NCBI RefSeq assembly: GCF_900105125.1
Contig: NZ_LT629750.1
Span: 4,491,001-4,555,000 of the forward strand
Direction of reading: 5' to 3'
Source: Bradyrhizobium canariense
GTDB lineage: Bacteria; Pseudomonadota; Alphaproteobacteria; Rhizobiales; Xanthobacteraceae
DNA length: 64,000 nucleotides
The translations under genes were made by a program, and so were the position numbers. The notes beneath the pieces are model-generated. The model saw nothing but the letters and a program-made list of their open reading frames with translations, searched no databases and had not been told where the DNA came from. Below, in pieces: positions 17,140 through 26,173 of the stretch (position 1 is its first letter; every line of letters begins with the position of its first letter).

Positions 17140-18314
17140 AGTCCACCGACCATGGCGGGCGCCGGAGACACAGCGCCGTCCCGCAATGCAGGCATCACCT
17201 CGGAGGCGAACATCTCCATGTTGCGGTATGCCAGTTCGCTGGACAGCGTGCCGAACTGCTGCAGGCAGATCATGTTGCCGAGACCCGTCTTTTCTCTCAT
17301 CGCCTCGATACGCTCGCGCACTGTGCGCGGACTTCCGACGACAACTGTACCTTTCTCGATCAGCTCCTCCAGGGTCTGCGCCTGGACGCCGATGCCGGTC
17401 CTGACTTTTGCCAGCGCAAGGGTCGATGACATCGACGAATAGCCCGGTGGAATCAGCATTTCCCACGGCATCGGCAAATAGTCGTTGAAGAGCCGTTGCA
17501 GCGGGATCCGCGCTTCTTCACGCGCACGCTCATCGGTATCCGCAACATAGATAGGCGCAGCCCAGCCGAGTTGATCGCTCGATGCTTCGTACCCGAAGCC
17601 CTTTGCCTCGGAACGATACACCTTGAGATAATTCGCCACCGCATCCGCGGTGCTGAATGTCACAACAAACGGATATTTCCGCTCCGGTGCAGCAGCCCAC
17701 CGGATGGTTTCGGCCGATCCCTGCGATGGAATCCAGATCGGCGGATGCGGCAGCTGGAACGGTCGCGGCCAGACATTCACGTAAGAGAAGTTGTAGTGGT
17801 CGCCCTCATGGGCGAACGGGCCCACCTCGGTCCACGCTTTGACGATCAGCTCATGCGCCTCATAGAAGCGCTGATGCGAGAATGCGGGATTGACACCCGT
17901 TGTGTGATACTCTGCGCCTATGCCGCGAACGAACCCCGCGATCAGACGACCCCTCGACATGTTATCCAGCATCGCAAATTCCTCTGCGATGTTGAGCGGA
18001 TTGCTGACCAGCGGCAGCGCGCGGCCAAAAACGCCGATCTTGACCGTCTTGGTGCGCTGAATAAGCGCGCTGGCGATCAGATTTGGCGCCGGCATCATGC
18101 CGTACGGTGTCTGGTGATGTTCGTTGACGGCGATAACGTCATAGCCGAGGCGCTCGCCCGCGACGAGTTGGTCGATGTAGTCTTCGTATTCTGTAGCACC
18201 CTTCTGAGGGTCGTAATTGCTGTTGGGCATCACGGTCCAGACAGACCGGAACTTCTTGGCCTCGGTGAAGTCCAGATCGCGGTACGGCATCAGGTGAAAG
18301 AGAACGAATTTCAT
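17136..18314 (-). CDS. Luciferase-like (LLM) flavin-dependent monooxygenase
   Basis: 392 residues of the bacterial luciferase family: N-terminal FVLFHLMPYRDLDF, VNEHHQTPYGMMPAP (about residue 70), IGVFGRALPLVSNPLNIAEEFAMLDNMSRGRLIAGFVRG (seen in pieces) and a PHPPIWIPSQGSAETIRWAA substrate-loop region. Group members oxidise substrates with FMNH2 and O2; the reductase encoded immediately downstream supplies it. The start overlaps the hydrolase stop by ATGA. Because flavin reductase is its partner, it is probably FMN-dependent rather than F420-dependent, unlike the protein at 52137-53147. Confidence 0.92.
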   Translation of the reverse strand: MKFVLFHLMPYRDLDFTEAKKFRSVWTVMPNSNYDPQKGATEYEDYIDQLVAGERLGYDVIAVNEHHQTPYGMMPAPNLIASALIQRTKTVKIGVFGRALPLVSNPLNIAEEFAMLDNMSRGRLIAGFVRGIGAEYHTTGVNPAFSHQRFYEAHELIVKAWTEVGPFAHEGDHYNFSYVNVWPRPFQLPHPPIWIPSQGSAETIRWAAAPERKYPFVVTFSTADAVANYLKVYRSEAKGFGYEASSDQLGWAAPIYVADTDERAREEARIPLQRLFNDYLPMPWEMLIPPGYSSMSSTLALAKVRTGIGVQAQTLEELIEKGTVVVGSPRTVRERIEAMREKTGLGNMICLQQFGTLSSELAYRNMEMFASEVMPALRDGAVSPAPAMVGGL

Positions 18315-19090
18315 GCGCTTTTTCCCGTCAGATTCTTGATCGTTTCGACGACGACGTCCGATCGTTCGATGTGAGGAAGATGGCCGCAGTTCTCGACCAA
18401 AGAGATGGCCGCATGCGGAATCCGCTCTTTCCAGCGCTTGACGTACTGCGAAGGTATCAGCCGATCTTCGCTACCCCAGATGATCTGCGTGGGCACCTTG
18501 ATGCGATGCAGCCATTTCTCGAGATGAGGGTTATAGCCACGCGGCTCCCAAGCAAGCTTGGTCGCCGTAAACCGGTTCTTCAGCAGGATCGCCAGTTGCT
18601 CATCGGTCGGCTTCATCGACAACATGCGGTCGGCGATGGCCTGGTTCGCGAACAGGTTTCGTACGCCCTCTTCCGGGCCCCACATGAATGTGTCGCCCAT
18701 CGGAATACCCTTGACGCGTACGCCGGCAGGACCGACGAGCGTGAGGGACGACAATCGCGTCGCGTTACGGACTGCAATTTCGGCTGCGATCCACCCCCCG
18801 AGCGAGGTGCCGACCAATGCGACGTCGGACAGATCGAGCTGCTCGATGAAGTTCAAATAGAACATCGCGATGTCAGGGATCGATGTGATCCATTCGGGGT
18901 CGTCCGATTGCCCGAAGCCGGGATGCTCCGGCACTATCACGTCGAATGACTTTGAAAGTTCTTCAAAAACCGGGAGCCAGACGCTGGCGCCGTTCGCTCC
19001 GTGCAGAAACAGCAGCGGCGAGCCCTGTCCTTGACGCATTATATTGACGCCGATTCCACCTATATCGGTGCGTTTCCCTGCAGGAGGCAT
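18311..19090 (-). CDS. Alpha/beta-hydrolase (C-C hydrolase or esterase type)
   Basis: About 259 residues from ATG 19090 (GAGGG upstream); an in-frame ATG 11 codons earlier lacks a ribosome site. Motifs: oxyanion region LLFLHGANG, nucleophile elbow GTSLGGW, acid WGSEDRLIP and base ENCGHLPHIE, which give a complete Ser-Asp-His triad. The pattern resembles meta-cleavage-product hydrolases and related esterases. It is the first gene of a four-gene operon with 4-bp overlaps; a LysR gene lies just upstream. It probably acts on a product of, or releases a substrate for, the luciferase-like monooxygenase (inference). Confidence 0.9.
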   Translation of the reverse strand: MPPAGKRTDIGGIGVNIMRQGQGSPLLFLHGANGASVWLPVFEELSKSFDVIVPEHPGFGQSDDPEWITSIPDIAMFYLNFIEQLDLSDVALVGTSLGGWIAAEIAVRNATRLSSLTLVGPAGVRVKGIPMGDTFMWGPEEGVRNLFANQAIADRMLSMKPTDEQLAILLKNRFTATKLAWEPRGYNPHLEKWLHRIKVPTQIIWGSEDRLIPSQYVKRWKERIPHAAISLVENCGHLPHIERSDVVVETIKNLTGKSA

Positions 19091-19195
19091 ATCCCTCGCC
19101 CTTATCTTGCTATGAAGCCGCATGTTGAGCGACCGTTCGCAACGACTCTAGCGGCGGGGGTGCTGGCAAGCATAGGTTGGCGCCCTTGATGGGCC

Positions 19196-19212
19196 TATAA
19201 CGATCCGTTATA
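19196..19212. promoter_or_regulatory. TATAACG-ATC-CGTTATA inverted repeat, candidate LysR box
   Basis: A 7-bp perfect inverted repeat with a 3-bp spacer that fits the LysR T-N11-A pattern. It covers the LysR stop codon and lies about 105 bp upstream of the hydrolase operon start, a typical activator-site distance. Regulation of that operon by the adjacent LysR protein is inferred. Confidence 0.45.
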
Positions 19213-20173
19213 ACAACCTAGAGGTTGTCGAAGCATTGTGCATCTTCAGCTTTAGCCAGACCGTCTTCAGCCAGCGCAGCTCGAGTTCGATGCGCTCGAT
19301 AAACTTCTTCGCGGCAACGCTGAGAGGTCTTCGCTCGTCATAGACGACATAAAGGTCAAACGGAATCGACGGCGATAAAATCGGATAGATGAAGAAGTTA
19401 TCCGGCGGCTCTTCCTGCGCAACTTCGTTTGCGACCGAAACGAAGGGAGCAACCACCGCCCAGTCCGACCTCAGCGCGAATTCAGACGACGAAATCGTCC
19501 CGTTGATCTCGATAATTCTTTCAACCTTGATCGTGCCATCGGCTATCCAGTCCCGCACGACACCGCCATAGCTTTGATTCTGTGATGGAAGGATCAGTTT
19601 CAAGGGCTCGGATTGTGTGAGATCAATCGGAGTGAAGTTGGCGCCATTTAAGGGCGTCCCGGACATCAACACGACCTTGTCGCGATAGATCAGCCGCTGA
19701 ACCAATCCCCGCTGCGTCTTTGGCCGCGACCCGATCGCGAAATCGACATGGCCTCCTTTAACCCACTCGACCAGCGTGCCCGTATAGGCCTCGGAGATTG
19801 CGACGTTAACGTTGGGATAGCTTTCTAGAAATGGCGTCAGGATGCGCGGCAAAAGTCCTCTGTTAAACGAGCCGGGTAAGCCGATGCGCACGTCGCCGGT
19901 TACCTTTCCGCCATCTCCGATCTCGGTCATGTCCTGCAACGCGAGCGCGAAATGCTTCGCAATCGGAATACATCTCTCATAGAGGCGGCGGCCTGCAATA
20001 GTCGGCTGCACACCTTTGGGATTGCGCTCGAAAAACTTTATGCCGAACTCGTCCTCCAACCGACGAATCTGCATGCTCAACGCCGGCTGGGCGATCTTTG
20101 CTTTTTCTGCCGCCCGGCTGAAACTGCCCGTTTCATAGATCAGCATGAAGTATTCAATTTGGCGGATATCCAT
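19208..20173 (-). CDS. LysR-family transcriptional regulator
   Basis: 321 residues. The N-terminal winged helix is canonical: MDIRQIEYFMLIYETGSFSR, then AAEKAKIAQPALSMQIRRLE and LFERNPKGVQ-like spacing. The periplasmic-binding-type effector domain follows (DVRIGLPGSFNRGLLPRIL, DFAIGSRP, SDWAVVAPFVSV). It probably activates the same-strand hydrolase-monooxygenase operon just downstream. The effector is unknown. The last 20 residues are basic and unusual in composition but remain in frame. Confidence 0.92.
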   Translation of the reverse strand: MDIRQIEYFMLIYETGSFSRAAEKAKIAQPALSMQIRRLEDEFGIKFFERNPKGVQPTIAGRRLYERCIPIAKHFALALQDMTEIGDGGKVTGDVRIGLPGSFNRGLLPRILTPFLESYPNVNVAISEAYTGTLVEWVKGGHVDFAIGSRPKTQRGLVQRLIYRDKVVLMSGTPLNGANFTPIDLTQSEPLKLILPSQNQSYGGVVRDWIADGTIKVERIIEINGTISSSEFALRSDWAVVAPFVSVANEVAQEEPPDNFFIYPILSPSIPFDLYVVYDERRPLSVAAKKFIERIELELRWLKTVWLKLKMHNASTTSRLL

Positions 20174-21105
20174 GGATCCCGGCTACCTTATGCGATCGCA
20201 ACTGAAGCCACGGCGAAACTGTCCGTTTGCCAAAATATGAATAACTTGCCGCACAAAGGAACTTAAGCGCGATGCAAAAGCGAATTACAGGCACTTTTTG
20301 ATGCCAGATTCGCCTCCCAGGGCGCAACGATAAGCTCATTTGCCTCTGCCCTTTAGCTATCTGACGCCCATTAGTGGACCATGCGGGAGCCGCGGCACGG
20401 AAGTGAAGTGCATCTCTCATCCCCCTCAGTGACGGAATCTTCTAAAGTACCGGCTGACTTCACCAGAGCTACGACATTTTGTTGGTTGATGCCGGTCTCA
20501 CTATCTGAACAGCGATTGATCGCGGACGTCGCGAGTCGGCACCCGCAATTTTGCAACCACGTCGTGGGGTATTTGTCGATACTACAATTTAAACGGGTTA
20601 CCGCAGACGCGTGACATCAAATCGAGTGTTGCTGAGCTCGGCCGCGAGCCCGCAAGCACGGCGGTCAACGGCCGCTTTGATCGCACCATGTCCATCGCCC
20701 TAGCGATACTCTCAATTTTTCTCAATGGTGGGATTAACGTCTCACGATTGCCCATCGTCAAACTTCTTTTCGTGTGCGTGGTGGCTCACGATCGGAGGTT
20801 TCAGCGATGTGCGACCGCGGTAAATGTCAAACTTATACTGCCTCCCCGGCAAAGATGCGTCGTCATCTAAACGCGATGCAATTTTCATATTCGCTCCATG
20901 GCTGCAGTGTCGGCGAGTTGGTTAATCCGTCTTTCGGTGGCATCCAACCATCCCAGAGAACGGCCGTATCGACACAGACGGCGCACTTAAACAGGAACAC
21001 GTTACCGTCACTCTGGAGGACGTAGTTCGATTTCGTACACGCAGCACTCGGCGGCCACCGGGCACATTTCGAACTGTGGATGCCGCGGCCATCTCCCGCA
21101 ATAAA
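20174..21105. other. About 930 bp with no recognisable gene
   Basis: Only frames of 60-90 codons are open, on both strands, without ribosome sites or family motifs. The stretch separates the LysR unit from the MaoC gene and has lower GC than the coding DNA around it. I see no tRNA, inverted repeats of IS type or strong hairpin here. Confidence 0.5.
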
Positions 21106-21582
21106 TCATTGCCTCCTCTTCAAGAACAGATTAATGGCTTTGAGACTGCTTACGATGGCGTTATCTTGATTTACTGCTTCCAAGCGCGATACGACCAAGC
21201 CTCTGTCTGGTTTCGAACGCGAAGGCCTAGCCTCAAGAATCGAAACGCGGAGCCGTAACTGATCACCCGGACGGACTACCTGAAGCCAGCGGACATCATC
21301 GACCCCTGGCGCGGCAAGCGTCGCTACCGCAGACAGATAATTGTCGACGAACAAGCGCATCATCAATCCCATGGTATGCCATCCGCTGGCAATCAGGCCG
21401 CTGTAGCGACCTCTCGCGGCCTTAACCGGATCGATGTGCATCGTTTGCGGATCGAAGCGCTTCGCGAATGAGACAATCTCTGCTTCGCTAACTTCTATGG
21501 GACCGAATTCGAATACCGCGCCGACTTCATAGTCCTCAAAATAGCGATCATCGATCGACACTGTAAAAACTGAAGTGGTCAT
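21106..21582 (-). CDS. MaoC-like hotdog-fold dehydratase
   Basis: 158 residues from ATG 21582 (GGAGGAG upstream). The MaoC/(R)-hydratase signature is present: EIVSFAKRFDPQTMHIDP with the catalytic Asp and His five residues apart, followed by LIASGWHTMGLMMRL. Proteins of this kind hydrate enoyl-CoA esters or dehydrate hydroxyacyl groups. It is the last gene of the region-3 run, 245 bp after the carboxyltransferase-like gene, so it may have its own promoter. It suggests the pathway ends in CoA esters (inference). Confidence 0.88.
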   Translation of the reverse strand: MTTSVFTVSIDDRYFEDYEVGAVFEFGPIEVSEAEIVSFAKRFDPQTMHIDPVKAARGRYSGLIASGWHTMGLMMRLFVDNYLSAVATLAAPGVDDVRWLQVVRPGDQLRLRVSILEARPSRSKPDRGLVVSRLEAVNQDNAIVSSLKAINLFLKRRQ

Positions 21583-21827
21583 TTCGCCGACTCCTCCACA
21601 CGCGATCACCGCCCTCTCTGACAAACTATGAACTAGCATTTGCTGCTGGTTCGCTTTTGCATGTTCCTCGAGATCTGGCTGAAAGCTCGACAACTGAGCT
21701 TACTCTGCATCGATCGATATCGGCTCGCTTGTGGATATCAGTGTCCCTTTTCTGATAGTTTATTGAGCCAAAAGCAAGAAAACCTCGCGCAACAGCCGCA
21801 TCGTCGTTCACCGAGATCGCCCCAGTC

Positions 21828-23399
21828 TCACGTCGCCTCAACGGAGAGCGAATAAGCCGGCGTCTGCAGATCAACCCGATCCAGGCCGTCAGCGGCTCTG
21901 ATCACTTCAAGAACATGCGACGCGTCTCCGTACGTTAAATTCTCTCGATTGCTTTTTACCTCAAGATTGACGGAACTCTCAATCGGTGCCGCCACCGCTG
22001 CTTCGACCAATGCTTTAACGGGCCGGTCGACGACCGCGCTCAGGTTGATTCCTTTCGTGAGCCGTCGTGCTTCGGCAAGCGTGGCTTCATCATAGAAAAT
22101 TCGCAATATAAGCTCTTCATCGGACGCGAATGCATTCTGCGCGCGAATCTCCCGCAGCGTGGGCTCGCCGTCGAATGCCAACGGATCGATTGGAGTAGAA
22201 GGCCCTCCGGCAAGCAGCCGATCCAGTACATTTGGATCTATTGGTGCCGGTATCTGTCCATACGAGCCGCGTGCATACAGTTTGAGCTGATCGGGCACCG
22301 TGGCATACCGTTGTCCTGTCGTAACGTTGAGCGTCGCCTGGACGCCCACCAATTGCGACCAGGGAGTCACCATCGGAGGGTGGCCAAGTTCCGCTCGCAC
22401 TTGCGCCATCTCTGTCAAGATCGTTGGTAGGAGATTAAGAGTGCCGGCTTCACGATGTTGGTTTACAAAGTTCGAGATCATGCCTCCCGGAATTTGGTGC
22501 CCACAATATTCCTGGTAAGCTTGTTCATCATATACGACCGGCTTTCCGACCGGCTTGCTGTCGCGCAAAGCTACGTATGCAAAATAGGCATCGATCTTTT
22601 CCACCGCTCGTCGATCCACCCCGCAGTCGAAGCCCAACTTTTCAGTGCTGCGCATAATATCAATTGTTGATGGCAGGGATTCACTGTTTGCGAGCGGCAA
22701 AGCGACTGTCGACACGGAACGCGCTCCGTGACGCATGGCTTCCTCGTAGCACTCCAGCGCCTGACCGGTAGAGGTATGGACGCTGATCAATAAATCCGCG
22801 CGATCCGCAATTGACGACAGAAGAGCTGGCATCAGCGTTTGAGCACGGGCAGCATTCAACAACCCTGCAGGATCACCGAAGTTGATCACATCTACGCCAA
22901 GCTCGACCAGCTCGAGTGCTTTCTTGACGAAATACTCGTCCGTGTGGACCGGACTCTCCGCGTAGCATAAATAGGTCGAAACTTTCAGGCCCTCGCGCTT
23001 GGCACAAGCCATATGGAAGGCAATGTTTCGAAAATCGTTCAGACCGTCGAAAATAAGCATCCAGTCGAAGCCTGCACGTTTGAGGCATCGCAGCATCAGC
23101 GCGGCGATATCATCCGGATAGCGCTTCCATCCAATCAGGTTGCGTCCCCGGACGAGAAATTCGATCGGTGTCTTCGGCATTGCGGCCCGCACCAGGCGAA
23201 GCCGCTTCCAGGGATCCTCTCGTAAAAACCGAATGGCGGTGTCGAATGCGGCACCGCTTGATATGCAGGCCCGCTGAAAACCGGCTTCGTCCAAGGTGCC
23301 TGCAATTCCCAACATCGTCCGCGTATCCATGCGCGTCGCCCATAACGACAACTGGCCGTCGCGCAGGGTTTCCTCAACGAATCTGATTGTTTTAGACAT
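21828..23399 (-). CDS. Pyruvate carboxylase/oxaloacetate decarboxylase-type carboxyltransferase with altered metal site
   Basis: 523 residues: an HMGL-like TIM barrel (ETLRDGQLSLWATRM, residues 9-23) and a PYC_OADA domain (PGGMISNFVNQHREAG; VTPWSQLVGVQATLNV with the conserved Thr). Canonical transcarboxylases bind a metal through the RDG-type Asp, a carbamylated Lys in IKDMAGLL and an HxH pair in HTHDTAG. Here those places read NFGDPAGLL and ISVHTSTG, so the Lys and the first His are missing. It starts 8 bp inside the amidohydrolase gene (ATG 23399 after GGAG). Biotin carboxylase and carrier protein are encoded in the same run, so it may still be the acceptor-side subunit for an unusual substrate, or act as a metal-poor lyase (inference). 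Confidence 0.85.
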   Translation of the reverse strand: MSKTIRFVEETLRDGQLSLWATRMDTRTMLGIAGTLDEAGFQRACISSGAAFDTAIRFLREDPWKRLRLVRAAMPKTPIEFLVRGRNLIGWKRYPDDIAALMLRCLKRAGFDWMLIFDGLNDFRNIAFHMACAKREGLKVSTYLCYAESPVHTDEYFVKKALELVELGVDVINFGDPAGLLNAARAQTLMPALLSSIADRADLLISVHTSTGQALECYEEAMRHGARSVSTVALPLANSESLPSTIDIMRSTEKLGFDCGVDRRAVEKIDAYFAYVALRDSKPVGKPVVYDEQAYQEYCGHQIPGGMISNFVNQHREAGTLNLLPTILTEMAQVRAELGHPPMVTPWSQLVGVQATLNVTTGQRYATVPDQLKLYARGSYGQIPAPIDPNVLDRLLAGGPSTPIDPLAFDGEPTLREIRAQNAFASDEELILRIFYDEATLAEARRLTKGINLSAVVDRPVKALVEAAVAAPIESSVNLEVKSNRENLTYGDASHVLEVIRAADGLDRVDLQTPAYSLSVEAT

Positions 23400-25095
23400 C
23401 TTGCATCTCCGAAGTTGCAACGATCGCATCGTGCACGATCTGCCCATCAACAACAGTCATGTCCGCCTTAAGCTGTGGGAGGAGATCGACGTCACAAGTC
23501 ATCGGATTGCCATCCAGAACGACGAGCTCGGCGGCCATACCCTCTGCGATTGTACCGCGGCTACTTTCCTCCCAGTTCATGTAATGTGGAGTCTGGCAGC
23601 AAATGCGAAGAGCTTCTTCCCGAGTTAGGTTACTCTTGCCGAGCGACTGCCTATTGTGGTCATCCCAGCGCACCAGTGCTTCCCAACATGTGAAGAGCAT
23701 AGATGGCGGCACATTGTCGGAGCCGAGTGCGATGGGAATTCCGGCGTCCAGCACTTCCTTGATGGGAACGGCGTCTTGACCGAGCCGATCGAGACCAAGG
23801 CCTGTTGAATGCGAATATATGAAAGATGGCGTAAGCGAAATCGTAAGGCCAAGTTCACGGATGCGCTTCAACTGATCTGAATTGACCTCGTTGAGGTGGA
23901 ATCCCACGCAGCGCAGATCCTGAAGACGGACCTCCCGGTCGATCTCTTCCAACATCCTGATCGTCCGCTCGGTGGCATGATAGGGCGGGCTAGTGGCGAC
24001 GACCGTGTTAAGGCGTAACCCCAGCCTCGCAGCCTCAGTCCCAATCTCGATGAATTCTGAATCGGTAATCCCTTGAGAGAAGAAGCCCGCCCATTGTTCA
24101 TATGGATAATCGCGCGCGATCGGGCCAGCGATATTGGGGTCCGCGTGGTCCACGGTAACTCCGGAAAACCGAAATCTTCCGGTATTTGAACCCCTTCCTC
24201 CAGCCGGCGCAGCCCATTGATAAAGGAGATCGCTGATATCTCGCCTCGATTTCGCCGAGGTCGGCAGGCTGAGCGGCGCAGAGATCCGAACCGAAAGTTC
24301 GCCACGCTCATCGGCTTCGCGATAGGCCCGCATGATCGCGGGCGTTAAGCCATGCGACTCGTATCCCGTCGTTGTGCCTAAGCGACTGTAGGCTCTTGCT
24401 CCCTCCCGCACGGACCGCAAGCGATCGTCCTGCGTAAAGCGTGGTATTTTCTGGAATAGCGTATATTCCAGAATCGAAACGCGGTTCATTTCCAAGAAGA
24501 CGCCGGTCGGCTCGCCCCTGTCATCACGCTCGATCTTGATGTTGTACGGATCCAACGTTTCTTTCGTGATTCCCGCGCTCCGCAACGCGCAGCTATTAGC
24601 AATAGCCGGATACGGCGGACGCGCCCACCACCCCCAAACATTGCGGATGTAAACCGGATGATTGGGCGCGACTTCATCCAAATCGTAACGATTTGGGAAT
24701 CGTCCCTCCCGCAACAGCGATGGATGATTGACATAGTCGAAAGGAGGACCACCCATCGGCATCAGAACAATCCACTCGCCTTCGGGCCGAGATCGAGCGG
24801 CTTCGGCAACTTTATCCACGATTGCGCTCACGGAGTTAAGTCCGACAAGCGAAATACCGCCGCAATTGCGCAACCCTTCGCGATCCATATGCGGATGAGC
24901 GTCAAAGAAACCAGGCAAGACTGATCTGCCGCCAAGGTCGATTTTCCTGGTGTCAGGATGACACAACGCAGACACCTCGGCTGTCGTCCCTACAGCGACG
25001 ATCCGGTCTCCGCGGATCGCCACGGCCTCCGCGATCCTTGACGACCGATCAAGGGTGATGACGTTACCGTTGGTAAGCAGATAGTCCGATTTCAC
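23392..25095 (-). CDS. YtcJ-like amidohydrolase (Amidohydro_3)
   Basis: 567 residues of the metal-dependent amidohydrolase superfamily: N-terminal LLTNGNVITLD composite sandwich, metal motif LPGFFDAHPHM (HxH, about residue 68), a His in CVGFHLNEVNSDQL and the late Asp in ALGSDNVPPS; the C-terminus closes with EGMAAELVVLDGNPM. The GTG start follows CGGAGA. YtcJ-like enzymes hydrolyse N-formyl, amide or cyclic amide bonds. Its stop overlaps the carboxyltransferase start, and a G3E GTPase precedes it, which may help load its metal (inference). Imide, lactam or formyl-amine substrates are all possible. Confidence 0.88.
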   Translation of the reverse strand: MKSDYLLTNGNVITLDRSSRIAEAVAIRGDRIVAVGTTAEVSALCHPDTRKIDLGGRSVLPGFFDAHPHMDREGLRNCGGISLVGLNSVSAIVDKVAEAARSRPEGEWIVLMPMGGPPFDYVNHPSLLREGRFPNRYDLDEVAPNHPVYIRNVWGWWARPPYPAIANSCALRSAGITKETLDPYNIKIERDDRGEPTGVFLEMNRVSILEYTLFQKIPRFTQDDRLRSVREGARAYSRLGTTTGYESHGLTPAIMRAYREADERGELSVRISAPLSLPTSAKSRRDISDLLYQWAAPAGGRGSNTGRFRFSGVTVDHADPNIAGPIARDYPYEQWAGFFSQGITDSEFIEIGTEAARLGLRLNTVVATSPPYHATERTIRMLEEIDREVRLQDLRCVGFHLNEVNSDQLKRIRELGLTISLTPSFIYSHSTGLGLDRLGQDAVPIKEVLDAGIPIALGSDNVPPSMLFTCWEALVRWDDHNRQSLGKSNLTREEALRICCQTPHYMNWEESSRGTIAEGMAAELVVLDGNPMTCDVDLLPQLKADMTVVDGQIVHDAIVATSEMQDV

Positions 25096-25137
25096 GGGAA
25101 GTCTCCGAAGGTTTTTCTGAAAGTCGCGATTATCGCC

Positions 25138-26094
25138 CTATCCGGTCAACGCCAAACCGTTCGCTTTCGCGCACCTCACCGCGGCGTCGGCATGCGTAGA
25201 CGCGACGATGGCGATCAGCCGCGGGCGATCGATGAGGGCGGACGTTTTCAATTGTTGCGCCGGGTAAAGACGCCCTCGAACAACGTGGACAATAAGAGCA
25301 CTCGAGGTCGATTCTAGTTGCGCAATGCCCTTGAGCCTTATCAGTGCGGCGCCGCAGATCTCTACCAATTCTGCGATGAAAGCTAACAGGCTATCGGCGC
25401 TACTTCCTGGCGCATCTTCGATACAGAGGCCTCGCACGTCCGAAGGGCCGTGATCATGAGGACGAACTGAACGCATCGCATTTTGTTGTAGGCCGACGGG
25501 ATCAAACAACTTACTGTTCGACGCAAGGATTTCCTGGCATTTCGACAAAGGCGCAGTGCCATTAATCCTGCGGATTGCTTCCGTCACTGCGGTGGTGTCA
25601 GCTTCCGGAAGATCGACCTTGCTCAACACTATCCGGTCCGCGACCGCGACCTGATTACCAATCGGGCGGTTCCGTTCGAAATGTTGCGGCGGCATCGTGG
25701 CGTCGACGACCGTCAGCACGCCGGCAAGTCGAAAGCGATTTAGCAGTACTGAATCTGCCAGGAATTCCTCGATGAGCGCTAACGGATCCGCCATGCCGGA
25801 CGTTTCGATAACAACGCGCTGAATAGGTGTGGAAGTTCCCCGCGCTTGGGCAAACAGCAGTGCTTGCAGAGCCTTACGAACATCGCCACGCACAGAGCAA
25901 CAAATGCAGCCGCCAGAAAGCGCAACGGCCGGCACGCCGTTGAGCTCAAAGATGTCCTGGTCGATCGCCAAACCGGCAAATTCGTTGACGAGTATGGCCG
26001 TATCAGGCAGCCCGCGTGCAATGACCTGCGTGATAAGGCTCGTTTTTCCGGCACCAAGCGCGCCCGTCACGACAAGTGTTGGCAGTTGCGTCAT
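25138..26094 (-). CDS. G3E-family GTPase, CobW/COG0523 metallochaperone type
   Basis: 318 residues: P-loop GALGAGKTSLI (residues 12-22), metal-binding CICCSVRGDVRKAL (the CxCC motif, about 62-75), Walker B-like VVIETSGMADP, guanine-specificity SKVDLPEAD, and a C-terminal CobW_C domain (ALIRLKGIAQLE). Such proteins deliver zinc or another metal to client enzymes. In this operon the client would be the amidohydrolase (44 bp downstream) or the carboxyltransferase-like protein; that is inference. No zinc-uptake (Zur) genes are nearby, so it looks like a pathway-dedicated chaperone. Confidence 0.9.
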   Translation of the reverse strand: MTQLPTLVVTGALGAGKTSLITQVIARGLPDTAILVNEFAGLAIDQDIFELNGVPAVALSGGCICCSVRGDVRKALQALLFAQARGTSTPIQRVVIETSGMADPLALIEEFLADSVLLNRFRLAGVLTVVDATMPPQHFERNRPIGNQVAVADRIVLSKVDLPEADTTAVTEAIRRINGTAPLSKCQEILASNSKLFDPVGLQQNAMRSVRPHDHGPSDVRGLCIEDAPGSSADSLLAFIAELVEICGAALIRLKGIAQLESTSSALIVHVVRGRLYPAQQLKTSALIDRPRLIAIVASTHADAAVRCAKANGLALTG

Positions 26095-26173
26095 GAATGC
26101 CGACTCTTCCGCGGCGCTTCACCTGCCTCGATCGCAGGCTCACGAAGCTTCAACCGTGCGCTGTTGCCTTCAA

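Noticed and set aside
17136..18314. F420-dependence of the luciferase-like enzyme near 18 kb
   Set aside because: A dedicated flavin reductase gene overlaps it, which points to FMNH2.
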